In this document: positions 28,581-38,789 of the stretch, in pieces | Numbering within the stretch: the first letter of the stretch is position 1 | Layout of the letters: the number at the start of each line of letters is the position of its first letter | Source: an uncultured Pseudoxanthomonas sp. | Lineage (GTDB): Bacteria > Pseudomonadota > Gammaproteobacteria > Xanthomonadales > Xanthomonadaceae | Direction: 5' to 3' | Assembly (NCBI GenBank): GCA_946886405.1 | Contig: CAMPIO010000003.1 | Coordinates: 12,714-76,713, forward strand | DNA: 64,000 nt | Made by a program: the position numbers and the translations under genes | Notes under the pieces: model-generated | The model's database searches: none | Told to the model about the DNA's origin: nothing | What the model saw: the letters and a program-made list of their open reading frames with translations, nothing else

Positions 28581-28928
28581 TCATGCTTTCACATAGACCC
28601 AGGCGTCGCGCCCTGATGTCAGGCGGATGCGTACACGACGATAGTCGGCGACTTCATAGCGATCTGCGGCGGCGAGTTCTTCCGCGCTGATGCGGAACAC
28701 GGTGCCGGTCACTTCGTCGGCTGGATCGTTGCTGGCGCTGACGATGGGATGGAAGCGTTCGCCACTGGCGGCGAGCACGTCGGGATCGGTGATCTCCACC
28801 ATCGTGCGCGTGTAGCCGGGCATCGTGTCCGGTTCACCATCAAGGCGGCGGCCGAACGAGGACAGCTGCACGCTTTCCCGCTGCAGCGTGCCGTAGGAGA
28901 ACAACAGGATGTCGGCGGCGTCGGTCAT
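28581..28928 (-). CDS. AIG2/gamma-glutamylcyclotransferase-like protein
   Basis: The 115-residue product has the fold signatures of the gamma-glutamylcyclotransferase/AIG2 superfamily: FSYGTLQ near the N-terminus (about 9-15), then GYTRTMVEI, and [25 protein letters not shown], whose Glu in AEEL is the usual catalytic or structural acid. Such proteins cyclise gamma-glutamyl peptides or amines. I start at ATG 28928, 54 bases inside the longest frame, because the extension is low-complexity Arg/Pro sequence. Its substrate is unknown. Confidence 0.82.
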   Translation of the reverse strand: MTDAADILLFSYGTLQRESVQLSSFGRRLDGEPDTMPGYTRTMVEITDPDVLAASGERFHPIVSASNDPADEVTGTVFRISAEELAAADRYEVADYRRVRIRLTSGRDAWVYVKA

Positions 28929-28971
28929 CGCAGGATATGTCGGATAGCGGCAACAAGCGCGATGGTCGCCG

Positions 28972-29003
28972 AAAACACGACGCCCGGCACAGGGCCGGGC
29001 GTC
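28972..29003 (-). terminator. Terminator after the isocitrate dehydrogenase gene
   Basis: The 10-bp arms 28979-28988 and 28994-29003 are perfect complements with a 5-base loop. On the minus strand they are followed by GTGTTTTC. It lies 26 bases past the idh stop. Confidence 0.7.
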
Positions 29004-29028
29004 GGATGCGGCGACGAAGCGGCCGGTG

Positions 29029-31296
<2,268 letters not shown>

Positions 31297-31442
31297 TCAG
31301 CACGCCATTGTCGCGCGCCGCCGCACGCAGGGCAAAACGAGGGGGTATGGATGCCGGTGTCGGATGCCGCAGCTGTCCCGGGACAGGCGGGAACGGTCGG
31401 AGCGGTTGCGGCCGGAACGGTCCGTCTGCCCAAGCGCCACGC

Positions 31443-31473
31443 AAAAAAAGCGGGCGTGGATTCCTCCACGCCC
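31443..31473 (-). terminator. Terminator after the 31516-31992 lipoprotein gene
   Basis: The 9-bp stem (31452-31460 with 31465-31473, TTCC loop) is followed on the minus strand by GC and seven Ts (31443-31449). It is a classic intrinsic terminator 43 bases after the stop. Confidence 0.88.
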
Positions 31474-31515
31474 GAGCTTGCCCCACACACGTGGGAGAGA
31501 GACTTGCCTTGCGGA

Positions 31516-31992
31516 TTACTTGACTTCGATTTCCTGGGTCATGCCGACCGGCTGGCCGTTCAAGGTCACGTCGACCTTGTACTTGCCGGCGGGCCAATCA
31601 GTGGCCTTGGTGAACTCGATGTTGGTGGTGTCCATGCCGCCAGCGACGACGTTCGCGGTCTGCTGGGCTGCGACCTGGCCATCCTGGAACGTCAGCTTGG
31701 CGTCGATGACAGCATTGGCCGGCGTGGCGGCATCGGTCTTCACTGACACGATGATCTTGTCCTTGACGCCGAACATGCCGACGGCGGCCACGGACTTGTC
31801 GGCTGCGGCGGTATTGCCCACCGTGACGCTGGTGGCGCTGACCGGTGCCGGGGCGGGCTCGACAGGTGCAGGCGCCGGCTCAACGACTGCAGGCGGCGCG
31901 ACGACGGGTTCTTCTTTCTTCTTGCAGCCGACCAGGGCGACGGTGCCGACCAGCGCGGCGGCCAGTGCGTAGGACATGCGGTTCTGCTTCAT
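31516..31992 (-). CDS. Hypothetical lipoprotein
   Basis: The 158-residue product has a lipoprotein signal with Cys at about residue 23 (GTVALVGC) followed by KKKEEP. A Pro/Ala/Val-rich linker of about 30 residues comes next, then a beta-rich domain (about 60-158) with WPAGKYKVDVTLNGQPVG near the end, an immunoglobulin-like pattern seen in many periplasmic domains. No specific function is recognised. It lies 34 bases downstream of the LysM gene on the same strand and ends at a strong terminator, so the two are probably one operon. Confidence 0.8.
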   Translation of the reverse strand: MKQNRMSYALAAALVGTVALVGCKKKEEPVVAPPAVVEPAPAPVEPAPAPVSATSVTVGNTAAADKSVAAVGMFGVKDKIIVSVKTDAATPANAVIDAKLTFQDGQVAAQQTANVVAGGMDTTNIEFTKATDWPAGKYKVDVTLNGQPVGMTQEIEVK

Positions 31993-32026
31993 GGGTTCGA
32001 TCCTTGTGGATGAAGTGGAGTGGCGA

Positions 32027-32326
32027 TCAGGCGTCGGCAGGCTTGGGAGGCAGCTTGATGACTTGCCCAGGGAAGATGCGGTCCGGATCGTCGATGACGT
32101 CGCGGTTGGCTTCGAAGATCTGCTTCCAGGCATTGGCACTGCCGAGATGTTCCTTCGCGATCTTGGAAAGCGTGTCGCCCTTCTCGATGGTGTAGCTCTG
32201 TTCGCCGATGATCTCGGCGGTGCTATCGACTCGCGCCGTTACGTCGGAGAAATCCGCAGCCTTCTCGGCGGTGGAATCCACCTTGGCAGTAACGTCCGAG
32301 AAGTCAGCCTTCTTTTCTGTGCTCAT
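32027..32326 (-). CDS. LysM-domain protein with an internal repeat
   Basis: The 99-residue protein has no signal peptide. The N-terminal 35 residues contain two copies of a 15-residue unit (ADFSDVTAKVDSTAE and ADFSDVTARVDSTAE, about 5-19 and 23-37). A LysM domain (about 44-95) follows, with YTIEKGDTLSKIAKEHLG and DPDRIFPGQVIKLP. LysM binds N-acetylglucosamine polymers such as peptidoglycan; its position resembles the C-terminal domain of YgaU. I start at ATG 32326, preceded by GGAAGGGTGG; a GTG three codons upstream lies in that site. It is probably co-transcribed with the lipoprotein gene. Confidence 0.88.
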   Translation of the reverse strand: MSTEKKADFSDVTAKVDSTAEKAADFSDVTARVDSTAEIIGEQSYTIEKGDTLSKIAKEHLGSANAWKQIFEANRDVIDDPDRIFPGQVIKLPPKPADA

Positions 32327-32434
32327 TGCAACCACCCTTCCTGGCGGGCTGTGGGATGCGCAAAGCGTTGCACGCGGCCTGTTAAGAATCCATAGCGCGG
32401 GCGTGAAATCGTCTCAATTGTTAGGTGAGTAACC

Positions 32435-33253
32435 TTACTGTCGTAAATCACGCTTCATGAGCGGGACATTCATGTCGGCCGTGGCTCGCCAGGGATTGAT
32501 GTCCAAGCCCCCGCGCCGGGTATAGCGGGCTTCGACCGACAACGAAGTCGGACGGCAGTGCGTCAGCACATCGTGAAAAATCCGTTCGACGCACTGCTCG
32601 TGGAACTCCGCGTGGTCGCGGAAGCTCACCAGGTAGCGCAGCAATTCGACGCGGTCGATGCGCGGGCCGGAATAGCGGATGACGACGGTCGCCCAGTCGG
32701 GCTGGCCGGTAACCGGGCAGTTCGACTTCAAAAGTTCCGACGACAGGATTTCTTCGACGGCTTCTTCCGGATCGGCGGCGAGGAACTCGGCGCGCGGCGG
32801 ACCGTAATGGTCGATCTCCACGTCCAGTCCGTCGATCGATTCGCCTTCCGGCGCATCCGTCATCGGCGGCAGGCCGAACACCACCTGTACATCCGCGCCC
32901 GCGCGCGCCGACAGGTCGGTCGCGATACGTTCCAGCACCGCAGCGTCGCTGTTGAAGCGCGTGCTGTTGAGCGAGTTGAGATAGAGCTTGAGCGACTTCG
33001 ACTCGATCAGGCACGGCGACGTGCATGGCACGGTCAGCGTGGCGGTCGCCACGCGCGGCTTGCCGCGGGCATCCAGCCAGCTCAGTTCATAACCATGCCA
33101 GCGGTCGTGGCCGACGAAGGGCAGGGCATCGGCGGCGATGCCGATCTCGTCCCGCGCACCCTGGCGTGGGATGGGGAACAGCAGGGTGGGGTCGTAATGC
33201 GCGGGATACGCGACCTCGCGACCCAGCGAGGAATCCTGAGGGGTATTGTTCAT
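32435..33253 (-). CDS. queF: NADPH-dependent 7-cyano-7-deazaguanine reductase QueF
   Basis: QueF reduces preQ0 to preQ1 in queuosine tRNA-modification synthesis. The 272-residue product is the long, bimodular (YqfB/type II) form. The catalytic Cys lies in [19 protein letters not shown] (about 87-95 region), and the C-terminal half carries [28 protein letters not shown] with HE(Q)C for substrate binding. The start ATG is divergent from the inhibitor-like lipoprotein gene, with 69 bases between. Queuosine genes elsewhere in the pathway are outside the window. Confidence 0.96.
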   Translation of the reverse strand: MNNTPQDSSLGREVAYPAHYDPTLLFPIPRQGARDEIGIAADALPFVGHDRWHGYELSWLDARGKPRVATATLTVPCTSPCLIESKSLKLYLNSLNSTRFNSDAAVLERIATDLSARAGADVQVVFGLPPMTDAPEGESIDGLDVEIDHYGPPRAEFLAADPEEAVEEILSSELLKSNCPVTGQPDWATVVIRYSGPRIDRVELLRYLVSFRDHAEFHEQCVERIFHDVLTHCRPTSLSVEARYTRRGGLDINPWRATADMNVPLMKRDLRQ

Positions 33254-33289
33254 GCCGCCATTTTACGGACGGGGCCTAAAGCCGGGGTG

Positions 33290-33295
33290 TATAAG
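33290..33295 (+). promoter_or_regulatory. Candidate -10 box (TATAAG) of the I42-like gene
   Basis: TATAAG lies 27 bases before ATG 33323 in the short queF/inhibitor gap. No clear -35 is visible. Weak support. Confidence 0.3.
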
Positions 33296-33322
33296 GACGG
33301 CGTCTCCAGGAAGGACGCGACC

Positions 33323-33745
33323 ATGCGATCACTGCTGCTGACCGGCCTGTGCGTGCTGCTGTGCGCCTGCGCCAACGGGCCCGCCATCGGCAGCGGTCCG
33401 CCGCCGGGCGCGCTGCCGGACGACGGGCTGGTCCGGCCACAAGGGGGCGCGCCGGTGTCGATGCGGGTGGGCCAGGTGTTCGAGATCGCCCTGATGGCCA
33501 ATGCCAGCACCGGCTACCAGTGGGAATTCACCACCGACGGCGCCCCGGTGCTGGCCCGGACCACCGGCCCCGCCACGCCGCCCCCGATGGACACGCAATC
33601 GCCGATGCCTGGTGCGCCCGCGCTGGCACGCTGGTGGCTGCGCGCAGAGAAACCGGGTGAGGTCACCGTGCGGATGGTCTATCGGCGGCCGTGGGAGACG
33701 GTGCCGCCGGTGGAGGTGGTGGAATACGTTGTCGTGGTCGAATGA
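33323..33745 (+). CDS. Chagasin-like (I42) protease-inhibitor lipoprotein
   Basis: The 140-residue product has a signal peptide with a Cys at about residue 17 (VLLCAC, a slightly odd lipobox with Cys at -2) and a beta-rich domain with the marks of chagasin-family cysteine-protease inhibitors: VGQVFEIALMANASTGYQWE (loop with NxSTGY) and GEVTVRMVYRRPWE (RPWE loop). The family blocks papain-type proteases through those loops. It was started at ATG 33323 with AGGAAGGAC upstream. It may protect the envelope from a co-resident or host protease; no such protease gene is adjacent. Confidence 0.82.
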   Translation: MRSLLLTGLCVLLCACANGPAIGSGPPPGALPDDGLVRPQGGAPVSMRVGQVFEIALMANASTGYQWEFTTDGAPVLARTTGPATPPPMDTQSPMPGAPALARWWLRAEKPGEVTVRMVYRRPWETVPPVEVVEYVVVVE

Positions 33746-33797
33746 ACGTGCGGGCCGTTGCCATGGCCAGCCTGTTGCGAAACGGCAAGGTGGTCGG

Positions 33798-34490
33798 ATG
33801 AGTCGCTCGACGATTTCTCACTCGTCAGTGTGGTGCCCCCAGGACGGAAGAATCCTCGAACACCATGCTGGCGAGTACGACGCCGTGTACGTCGCGCTTT
33901 CGCCTTTCGTGAGGCCGGTGTCTATCTCGCCGGATCTGTTTTGTCCGGACACCTACCCGGACCGCCAGACGATCATGGCAACGTGCGTGCCGGTCCTGTG
34001 GGCCGAAGTCCAGAAGCTGGGGGGCTTTGCGTCGATCGAGGAGATCGACATTGCGCTGAGAACTTCCATTCTAGGCCTTCGCGATCACCTGCTGAGGAAG
34101 GACTTGGCGCAAACACTGGCCTCATGCATCGAGAATGCGGGCATCATCCCTCCTGCCGAAGGACATCATCCCGAGCTCATGTTTGCCACGGTCATGCAGA
34201 TGTTCGAAGAAAAGGCGAGTACCCCGCTTGTCGTGGTGACGGATGAGTTCGGGGAGGAGTCCAAGACTTATGCGATCAGTGAACTGCTTGCGGGCAAGGC
34301 GAGGCTGCCCTCCCACTGCAACATCCACACGCCCGACCGGAGCCTGCTGTGGACGGTCCACTGGGATAGCCATTGCACGTTCCTCTGTTCGTCGACGGAA
34401 ACCTTGCACGATCTGAAGGTGCATGAAGTGCTGGAGGGCTTCTATTGCTCCCCGGAAACGGAGGTCTACTGGAGTCTCCATCCTCGCTGA
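33798..34490 (+). CDS. Hypothetical protein, possibly DUF2711-like
   Basis: The 230-residue soluble protein starts at an ATG with AAGGTGG nearby. Its N-terminal third (LSPFVRPVSISPDLFCPDTYPDR, then EEIDIALRTSILGLRDHLLRKDL) recalls DUF2711 proteins of Bacillus, which is recognition from memory only. The C-terminal half (TLLWTVHWDSHCTFLCSS-like) is rich in His, Cys and Trp. No signal peptide or membrane segment is seen. Codon use looks less GC-biased than in the flanking genes, which hints at recent acquisition. Function unknown. Confidence 0.65.
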   Translation: MSRSTISHSSVWCPQDGRILEHHAGEYDAVYVALSPFVRPVSISPDLFCPDTYPDRQTIMATCVPVLWAEVQKLGGFASIEEIDIALRTSILGLRDHLLRKDLAQTLASCIENAGIIPPAEGHHPELMFATVMQMFEEKASTPLVVVTDEFGEESKTYAISELLAGKARLPSHCNIHTPDRSLLWTVHWDSHCTFLCSSTETLHDLKVHEVLEGFYCSPETEVYWSLHPR

Positions 34491-34619
34491 TCGTGAGCGG
34501 ACGCTCCGTGTTTACGCGAGGGTGCTCCTCGTGGCGCGGATTCGGCGCGTTGATCTCTGGCTTGGCTTCCTCGTCGGCTCGGGGCAAAGTGGTGCTTCCC
34601 CACAGTCAAGGAGCCCGCG

Positions 34620-35900
34620 ATGAGGCTCGGTCCGTTGTCCCTGTTGTTTTCCATGGTGATGGCTTTGCCGGCTGTCGCGCAGACGACGGAACCCCCTGTG
34701 TCCGTTCCAGTCGCCGAGGCGACGGCGCCTAGCGCCAACCCCATTTTCACCACCTGCATGGCCTCACTGCGGGATATCGCCGCAAAGCAGGGCATCACGA
34801 CGGCCAGCTTCGACACCTACACGAAAGACCTGGCCGCCGACATGAGCGTGCTGGATCTGCTGGATGCGCAGCCGGAGTTCACCACGCCATTGTGGGATTA
34901 CCTGGCGGCGCTGGTGGACGAGCAGCGCGTGGCGGATGGACAGGCGATGCTGGTGATGCATGCGGAACTGCTGGGTCGCGTATCGCAGGCCTATGGCGTG
35001 GACCCCGCGACCGTCGTCGCCGTGTGGGGCGTGGAAAGCGACTACGGGCGCGTGTTCGGCAAGCGGCCGCTGCTGGTGTCGCTGTCCACGCTGTCGTGCT
35101 TCGGCCGACGGCAGGCGTTCTTCCGTGGCGAATTCCTGACCACGTTGAAGCTGCTGCAGGCGGGCGATGTGCGGGTGGAAGGCTTGAACGGGTCGTGGGC
35201 CGGCGCCTTCGGGCACACGCAGTTCATGCCAAGCACCTACGAACGCATCGCCGTCGACTTCGATGGCGACGGTCGCCGCAACCTGATCGACAGCATTCCC
35301 GACGCGCTGGCATCGACCGCGAACTACCTGGTGAAGTCCGGCTGGCGGACGGGCGAGCCGTGGGGCTACGAAGTGAAGCTGCCTGCCGGCTTCAACCTCG
35401 CGCAGGCCGGGCGCACCAATCGCAAGCCGCTGCCCCAGTGGGTGATGCAAGGCATCACCCGTGTCGATGGCCAACCGTTGCCGGCGGATGACCGCAACGC
35501 GGCGGTGCTGGTGCCGACCGGAGCCAACGGCCCTGCCTTCGTCGTGTTCAAGAATTACGACGCCATCTATTCCTACAACGCGGCGGAAAGCTACGCGCTG
35601 GCCATCGCCCTGTTGGCGGATCGCCTGCGTGGCGGCACCGGACTGGTCGCCGCATGGCCGACCGACGATCCCGGTCTCGGTCGGCCCCAGCGGCGTGAGC
35701 TGCAGACGTTGCTGCTCGCGCGCGGTCATGCGATCGGCACCGCAGACGGCATGATCGGTACGCAGACGCGGCGTGCCATCGTGGTCGAACAGCAGCGCTT
35801 GGGCCTGTTGCCGGCCGATGGCAGGGCCGGCACGAAAATCCTCACCGCGCTGAAGGCCGAAGGGTCGCCGGTCGCGCCGCCCGCAGCCGCCAAGCCATGA
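34620..35900 (+). CDS. Lytic murein transglycosylase, MltB type with peptidoglycan-binding tail
   Basis: The 426-residue protein has a Sec signal peptide (cleaved after AVA, about residue 20), an SLT/MltB catalytic domain (about 35-340) and a C-terminal PG_binding_1 domain (about 355-415, RRELQTLLLARGHAIGTADGMIG). The catalytic Glu lies in VWGVESDYGR (about 140), with GHTQFMPSTY as the neighbouring conserved element. It cleaves the glycan strands of murein to 1,6-anhydro ends. ATG 34620 has AAGGAG 12 bases upstream. Its stop overlaps the following gene by 4 bases (ATGA). Confidence 0.93.
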   Translation: MRLGPLSLLFSMVMALPAVAQTTEPPVSVPVAEATAPSANPIFTTCMASLRDIAAKQGITTASFDTYTKDLAADMSVLDLLDAQPEFTTPLWDYLAALVDEQRVADGQAMLVMHAELLGRVSQAYGVDPATVVAVWGVESDYGRVFGKRPLLVSLSTLSCFGRRQAFFRGEFLTTLKLLQAGDVRVEGLNGSWAGAFGHTQFMPSTYERIAVDFDGDGRRNLIDSIPDALASTANYLVKSGWRTGEPWGYEVKLPAGFNLAQAGRTNRKPLPQWVMQGITRVDGQPLPADDRNAAVLVPTGANGPAFVVFKNYDAIYSYNAAESYALAIALLADRLRGGTGLVAAWPTDDPGLGRPQRRELQTLLLARGHAIGTADGMIGTQTRRAIVVEQQRLGLLPADGRAGTKILTALKAEGSPVAPPAAAKP

Positions 35901-36763
35901 GCGCGCTTCCCGATGGCGTGACCCGCGAGACGTGGCAGGGCATCGACGTGCTGCGAGTCGAGACGCCTTTCTCCCTCGCGCGCATCAGCCTGCATGGCGG
36001 GCAAATGCTGTCGTTCGTACCGACCGGTTTCGACGACCTTCTGTGGGCGTCGCCAACGACGTCGCTGCCGCCGAAGGCGATCCGCGGTGGCGTGCCGGTC
36101 TGCTGGCCGTACTTCGGCAAGCAGGGGCAGGCCGACGACGCGGTCCAGCACGGCCATGCGCGTATTTCGCGGTGGCCATTGACCGACGTGAAGCGCGAGG
36201 CCGACGGCAGCGTCGTGCTGAAGCTTGCACTGCCGCTGCGCGATGGCGTGCCGCTGGAACTGCAGATGTCCGTGCACATCGGCCGCGAGTTGCGCCAGAG
36301 CATCGACACCCTGCATCGCGGCGACGCACCGTATCGATTGACGCAGGCGCTGCATACGTATTTCCACGTCGCCGACGCCACGCGGGTGACGGTTACCGGA
36401 CTCGATGGCCTGCAGTACGACGACAAGTACGATGGCGGAACGCACGTGCAATCGGACGACTGGTCGCTGCACGATCCGCGCGACCCTGGCCGCAGCGACC
36501 GCATCTACGCCGGCACGGGACATCGCTTCGACTTGATCGATCCTGCGGGCGGCCGCCGGATACGGTTGGACACCTTCGGCAGCCGCTCGCTCGTGGTCTG
36601 GAATCCGGGCGACGTCGGCGCACGTGCGATTGCCGACATGCCGGATGACGGCTGGCGACATTTCGTCTGCCTGGAAGCCGCGAATGCCAGTGATGATGCG
36701 ATCGAACTCGAACCCGGCCAGCGCCACCGCCTGAGCCAGGTGATCTCGGTCAGTTCCCTGTAG
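35897..36763 (+). CDS. D-hexose-6-phosphate mutarotase (YeaD-like)
   Basis: The 288-residue protein is an aldose-1-epimerase-fold enzyme that equilibrates the anomers of hexose 6-phosphates. Visible marks are SLHGGQMLSFVPTG and IRGGVPVCWPYFG (about 60-76, sugar pocket), HGHARISRWPL (His), LTQALHTYFHVAD (second active-site His) and YAGTGHRFDL. It is coupled to the lytic transglycosylase gene (4-base overlap). The TAG stop codon (36761-36763) is part of a GTAG repeat, so the 3' end sits inside the repeat. Confidence 0.9.
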   Translation: MSALPDGVTRETWQGIDVLRVETPFSLARISLHGGQMLSFVPTGFDDLLWASPTTSLPPKAIRGGVPVCWPYFGKQGQADDAVQHGHARISRWPLTDVKREADGSVVLKLALPLRDGVPLELQMSVHIGRELRQSIDTLHRGDAPYRLTQALHTYFHVADATRVTVTGLDGLQYDDKYDGGTHVQSDDWSLHDPRDPGRSDRIYAGTGHRFDLIDPAGGRRIRLDTFGSRSLVVWNPGDVGARAIADMPDDGWRHFVCLEAANASDDAIELEPGQRHRLSQVISVSSL

Positions 36764-36838
36764 GAGCGCCCTCGGGCGCGATGCTTCTCTCGTCATCGCG
36801 CGAAAGCAGGAGCATCGCGCCCGAGGGCGCTCCTACAG
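36758..36838. repeat. GTAG-type palindromic repeat, copy 3
   Basis: The 28-base arms at 36758-36785 and 36811-36838 are perfect complements, starting CTGTAGGAGCGCCCTCGGGC like copy 1. Its first TAG is the stop codon of the upstream mutarotase gene. Confidence 0.85.
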
Positions 36839-36895
36839 GGGTGGGCGGGAGGTTGGGCGGCAGCCCGATGCCCTACACTTGCGCACCTCTCGCCG

Positions 36896-38149
36896 GTGCC
36901 GTCCGTGAACGCCGAAACTCCCGCACACGCTGGCCGCCGCGCCGCCCTGGTCTTCATCTTCATCACGGTGCTGATCGACATCCTGTCGTTCGGGGTGATC
37001 ATTCCGGTGTTGCCGGACCTGGTGAAACAGTTCACCGGCGGTGATGCGGCGCGTGCGGCGATCTGGGTCGGCGTGTTCGGTACGGTGTTCTATGCCATCC
37101 AGTTCATCAGCTCACCCGTGCAGGGTGCGCTGTCCGACCGTTTTGGACGCCGGCCGGTGATCCTCCTTTCGTGCCTGGGCCTGGGCGCCGACTTCGTGCT
37201 GATGGCGGTCGCCGGCACGCTGCCGCTGCTCCTGCTGGCGCGCGTCTTCTCGGGTGTCTTCTCGGCGAGCTTCACCACGGCGAACGCTTACATCGCCGAT
37301 GTCACCCCGCCGGAGCGGCGCGCACAGGCCTTCGGCATGATTGGCGCGGCGTTCGGCGTGGGGTTCGTCATCGGTCCCCTGATCGGTGGCGCGCTGGGGG
37401 ACATCGATCTGCGTCTTCCGTTCTGGTTCTCCGCAGGGTTGGCGCTGTTGAACTTCCTCTACGGTTGGTTCGTGCTTCCCGAATCGCTTGCGCCGGAGAA
37501 GCGGACCGCCCGCATCGACTGGAAGCACGCCAATCCCTTCGGTTCACTGGTCTTGCTCAAGCGCTATCCGCAGGTGTTCGGCCTGGTCGCCGTCGTCTTC
37601 ATCGCCAACCTCGCGCACTTCGTCTATCCCAGCGTGTTCGTCCTGTTCGCGGGCTATCGCTTCCAATGGGGGCCGAAAGAAGTCGGCTGGGTGCTCGCCG
37701 CGGTTGGCGTGCTGAGCGTGATCGTCAATGCCCTGCTGGTGGGACGGATAGTGAAGAGGCTGGGCGAACGCAGGACGCTGCTGCTTGGTCTGGCGTGCGG
37801 CGCGATCGGGTTCGTCATCTACGGATGGGCACCAGTAGGCACCGCCTTCCTGCTCGGCTTGCCCATCAGCGCACTGTGGGCACTCGCCACCCCCGCCACG
37901 CAGGCGCTGATCACGCGGGAAGTGGATGAGCGCGAGCAGGGGCGCATGCAGGGTGCGCTGATGGGGCTTGCGAGCCTGGCGGGCATCATCGGACCGCTGC
38001 TGTTCGCCGGCACGTTCGCGTTGTTCATCCGCGCGGATGCGCCTGCACACCTGCCCGGCGCGCCGTGGTTTCTCGCCGCCCTCCTGTTGTCCTGCGGCAT
38101 GCTGGTGGGCTGGCGTTTCGCACGGCCGGCACCGGCAGCGACGCCCTGA
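36896..38149 (+). CDS. MFS transporter, TetA-like drug efflux family
   Basis: The 417-residue protein has twelve hydrophobic segments and the classical motif between helices 2 and 3 (GALSDRFGRRPVILLS, about 76-91). The motif AFGVGFVIGPLIGGALGD is also present, as in the TetA/TCR group of drug:H+ antiporters. The physiological substrate is unknown. The frame begins at GTG 36896; another in-frame GTG is at 36905. A TACACT -10-like box lies 24 bases upstream of the first GTG. It is single and ends at a strong hairpin terminator. Confidence 0.88.
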   Translation: MPSVNAETPAHAGRRAALVFIFITVLIDILSFGVIIPVLPDLVKQFTGGDAARAAIWVGVFGTVFYAIQFISSPVQGALSDRFGRRPVILLSCLGLGADFVLMAVAGTLPLLLLARVFSGVFSASFTTANAYIADVTPPERRAQAFGMIGAAFGVGFVIGPLIGGALGDIDLRLPFWFSAGLALLNFLYGWFVLPESLAPEKRTARIDWKHANPFGSLVLLKRYPQVFGLVAVVFIANLAHFVYPSVFVLFAGYRFQWGPKEVGWVLAAVGVLSVIVNALLVGRIVKRLGERRTLLLGLACGAIGFVIYGWAPVGTAFLLGLPISALWALATPATQALITREVDEREQGRMQGALMGLASLAGIIGPLLFAGTFALFIRADAPAHLPGAPWFLAALLLSCGMLVGWRFARPAPAATP

Positions 38150-38154
38150 AGAAA

Positions 38155-38180
38155 GAAGGCCGCCTTTGGGCGGCCTTCTT
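38155..38180. terminator. Bidirectional terminator between MFS and PepSY genes
   Basis: The 10-bp stem (38155-38164 with 38169-38178) has a TTTG loop, 5 bases past the MFS stop and 23 bases from the end of the convergent PepSY gene. It is flanked by TTC repeats rather than a long T run. Confidence 0.65.
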
Positions 38181-38203
38181 CATTCCAGCAATGGCGACGT
38201 CGA

Positions 38204-38662
38204 TCAATCGTTCCCGACGTGGATGATCTCGCCGGTGTTGGCAGCCAGGTGGATTTCCACATCGTTGCCGTCGGCGCGCTCGGCCTCGGCCTTCCACACC
38301 CCATCGTCGAAATCGACGTCATGGATCTTGGAATAGCCCGCGGCGGCCAGCTTCGCCTTGACGTCGTTCTCACTCAGATTCGACACCAGCTTCTCCGCAA
38401 CCACATCGCCGCTGGCGGGATTGATGCGCACGTCGACGCGGTCGCCGTTGGCGCTGGTCGCATCGGTCTCCCACTGGCCGTCCTCGAAATCGAGATCGTC
38501 GATGTTGGTGTAACCCTTCTCGGTCAGCAGCGCGCGCACCTGCGGCTCCTTCAGCGCATCCTTGCCCGCTGTCGGCGCAGGCGCCTGGGCGAAGGCAGCG
38601 CCAGAGAGGACGGCCAGCGTGGCAAGGGTCAACAGGCGATGGCGGACATGGAGGATCTGCAT
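38204..38662 (-). CDS. Periplasmic protein with two PepSY-like repeats
   Basis: The 152-residue product has a Sec signal peptide (AFA cleavage, about 24). Its mature part is two tandem copies of a roughly 48-residue PepSY-like unit: VRALLTEKGYTNIDDLDFED and VKAKLAAAGYSKIHDVDFDD, each followed by DRVDVRINPASG or DVEIHLAANTG. PepSY domains are common periplasmic modules linked to protease inhibition or metal binding. I start at ATG 38662; the longer frame adds a weak, basic N-terminus. It is convergent with the MFS gene and shares the hairpin. Confidence 0.85.
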   Translation of the reverse strand: MQILHVRHRLLTLATLAVLSGAAFAQAPAPTAGKDALKEPQVRALLTEKGYTNIDDLDFEDGQWETDATSANGDRVDVRINPASGDVVAEKLVSNLSENDVKAKLAAAGYSKIHDVDFDDGVWKAEAERADGNDVEIHLAANTGEIIHVGND

Positions 38663-38789
38663 GGAGGGTCTCCTGAAAGGATGGAGACGCGATCCTGCCG
38701 ATGCGCGTATCACCCGGAGGTGAATTCCTGCCGCCGGAACTGAACACTCCACACCGCGTTCACCTGCATGAGCCGTAGGAGAACCGAGC

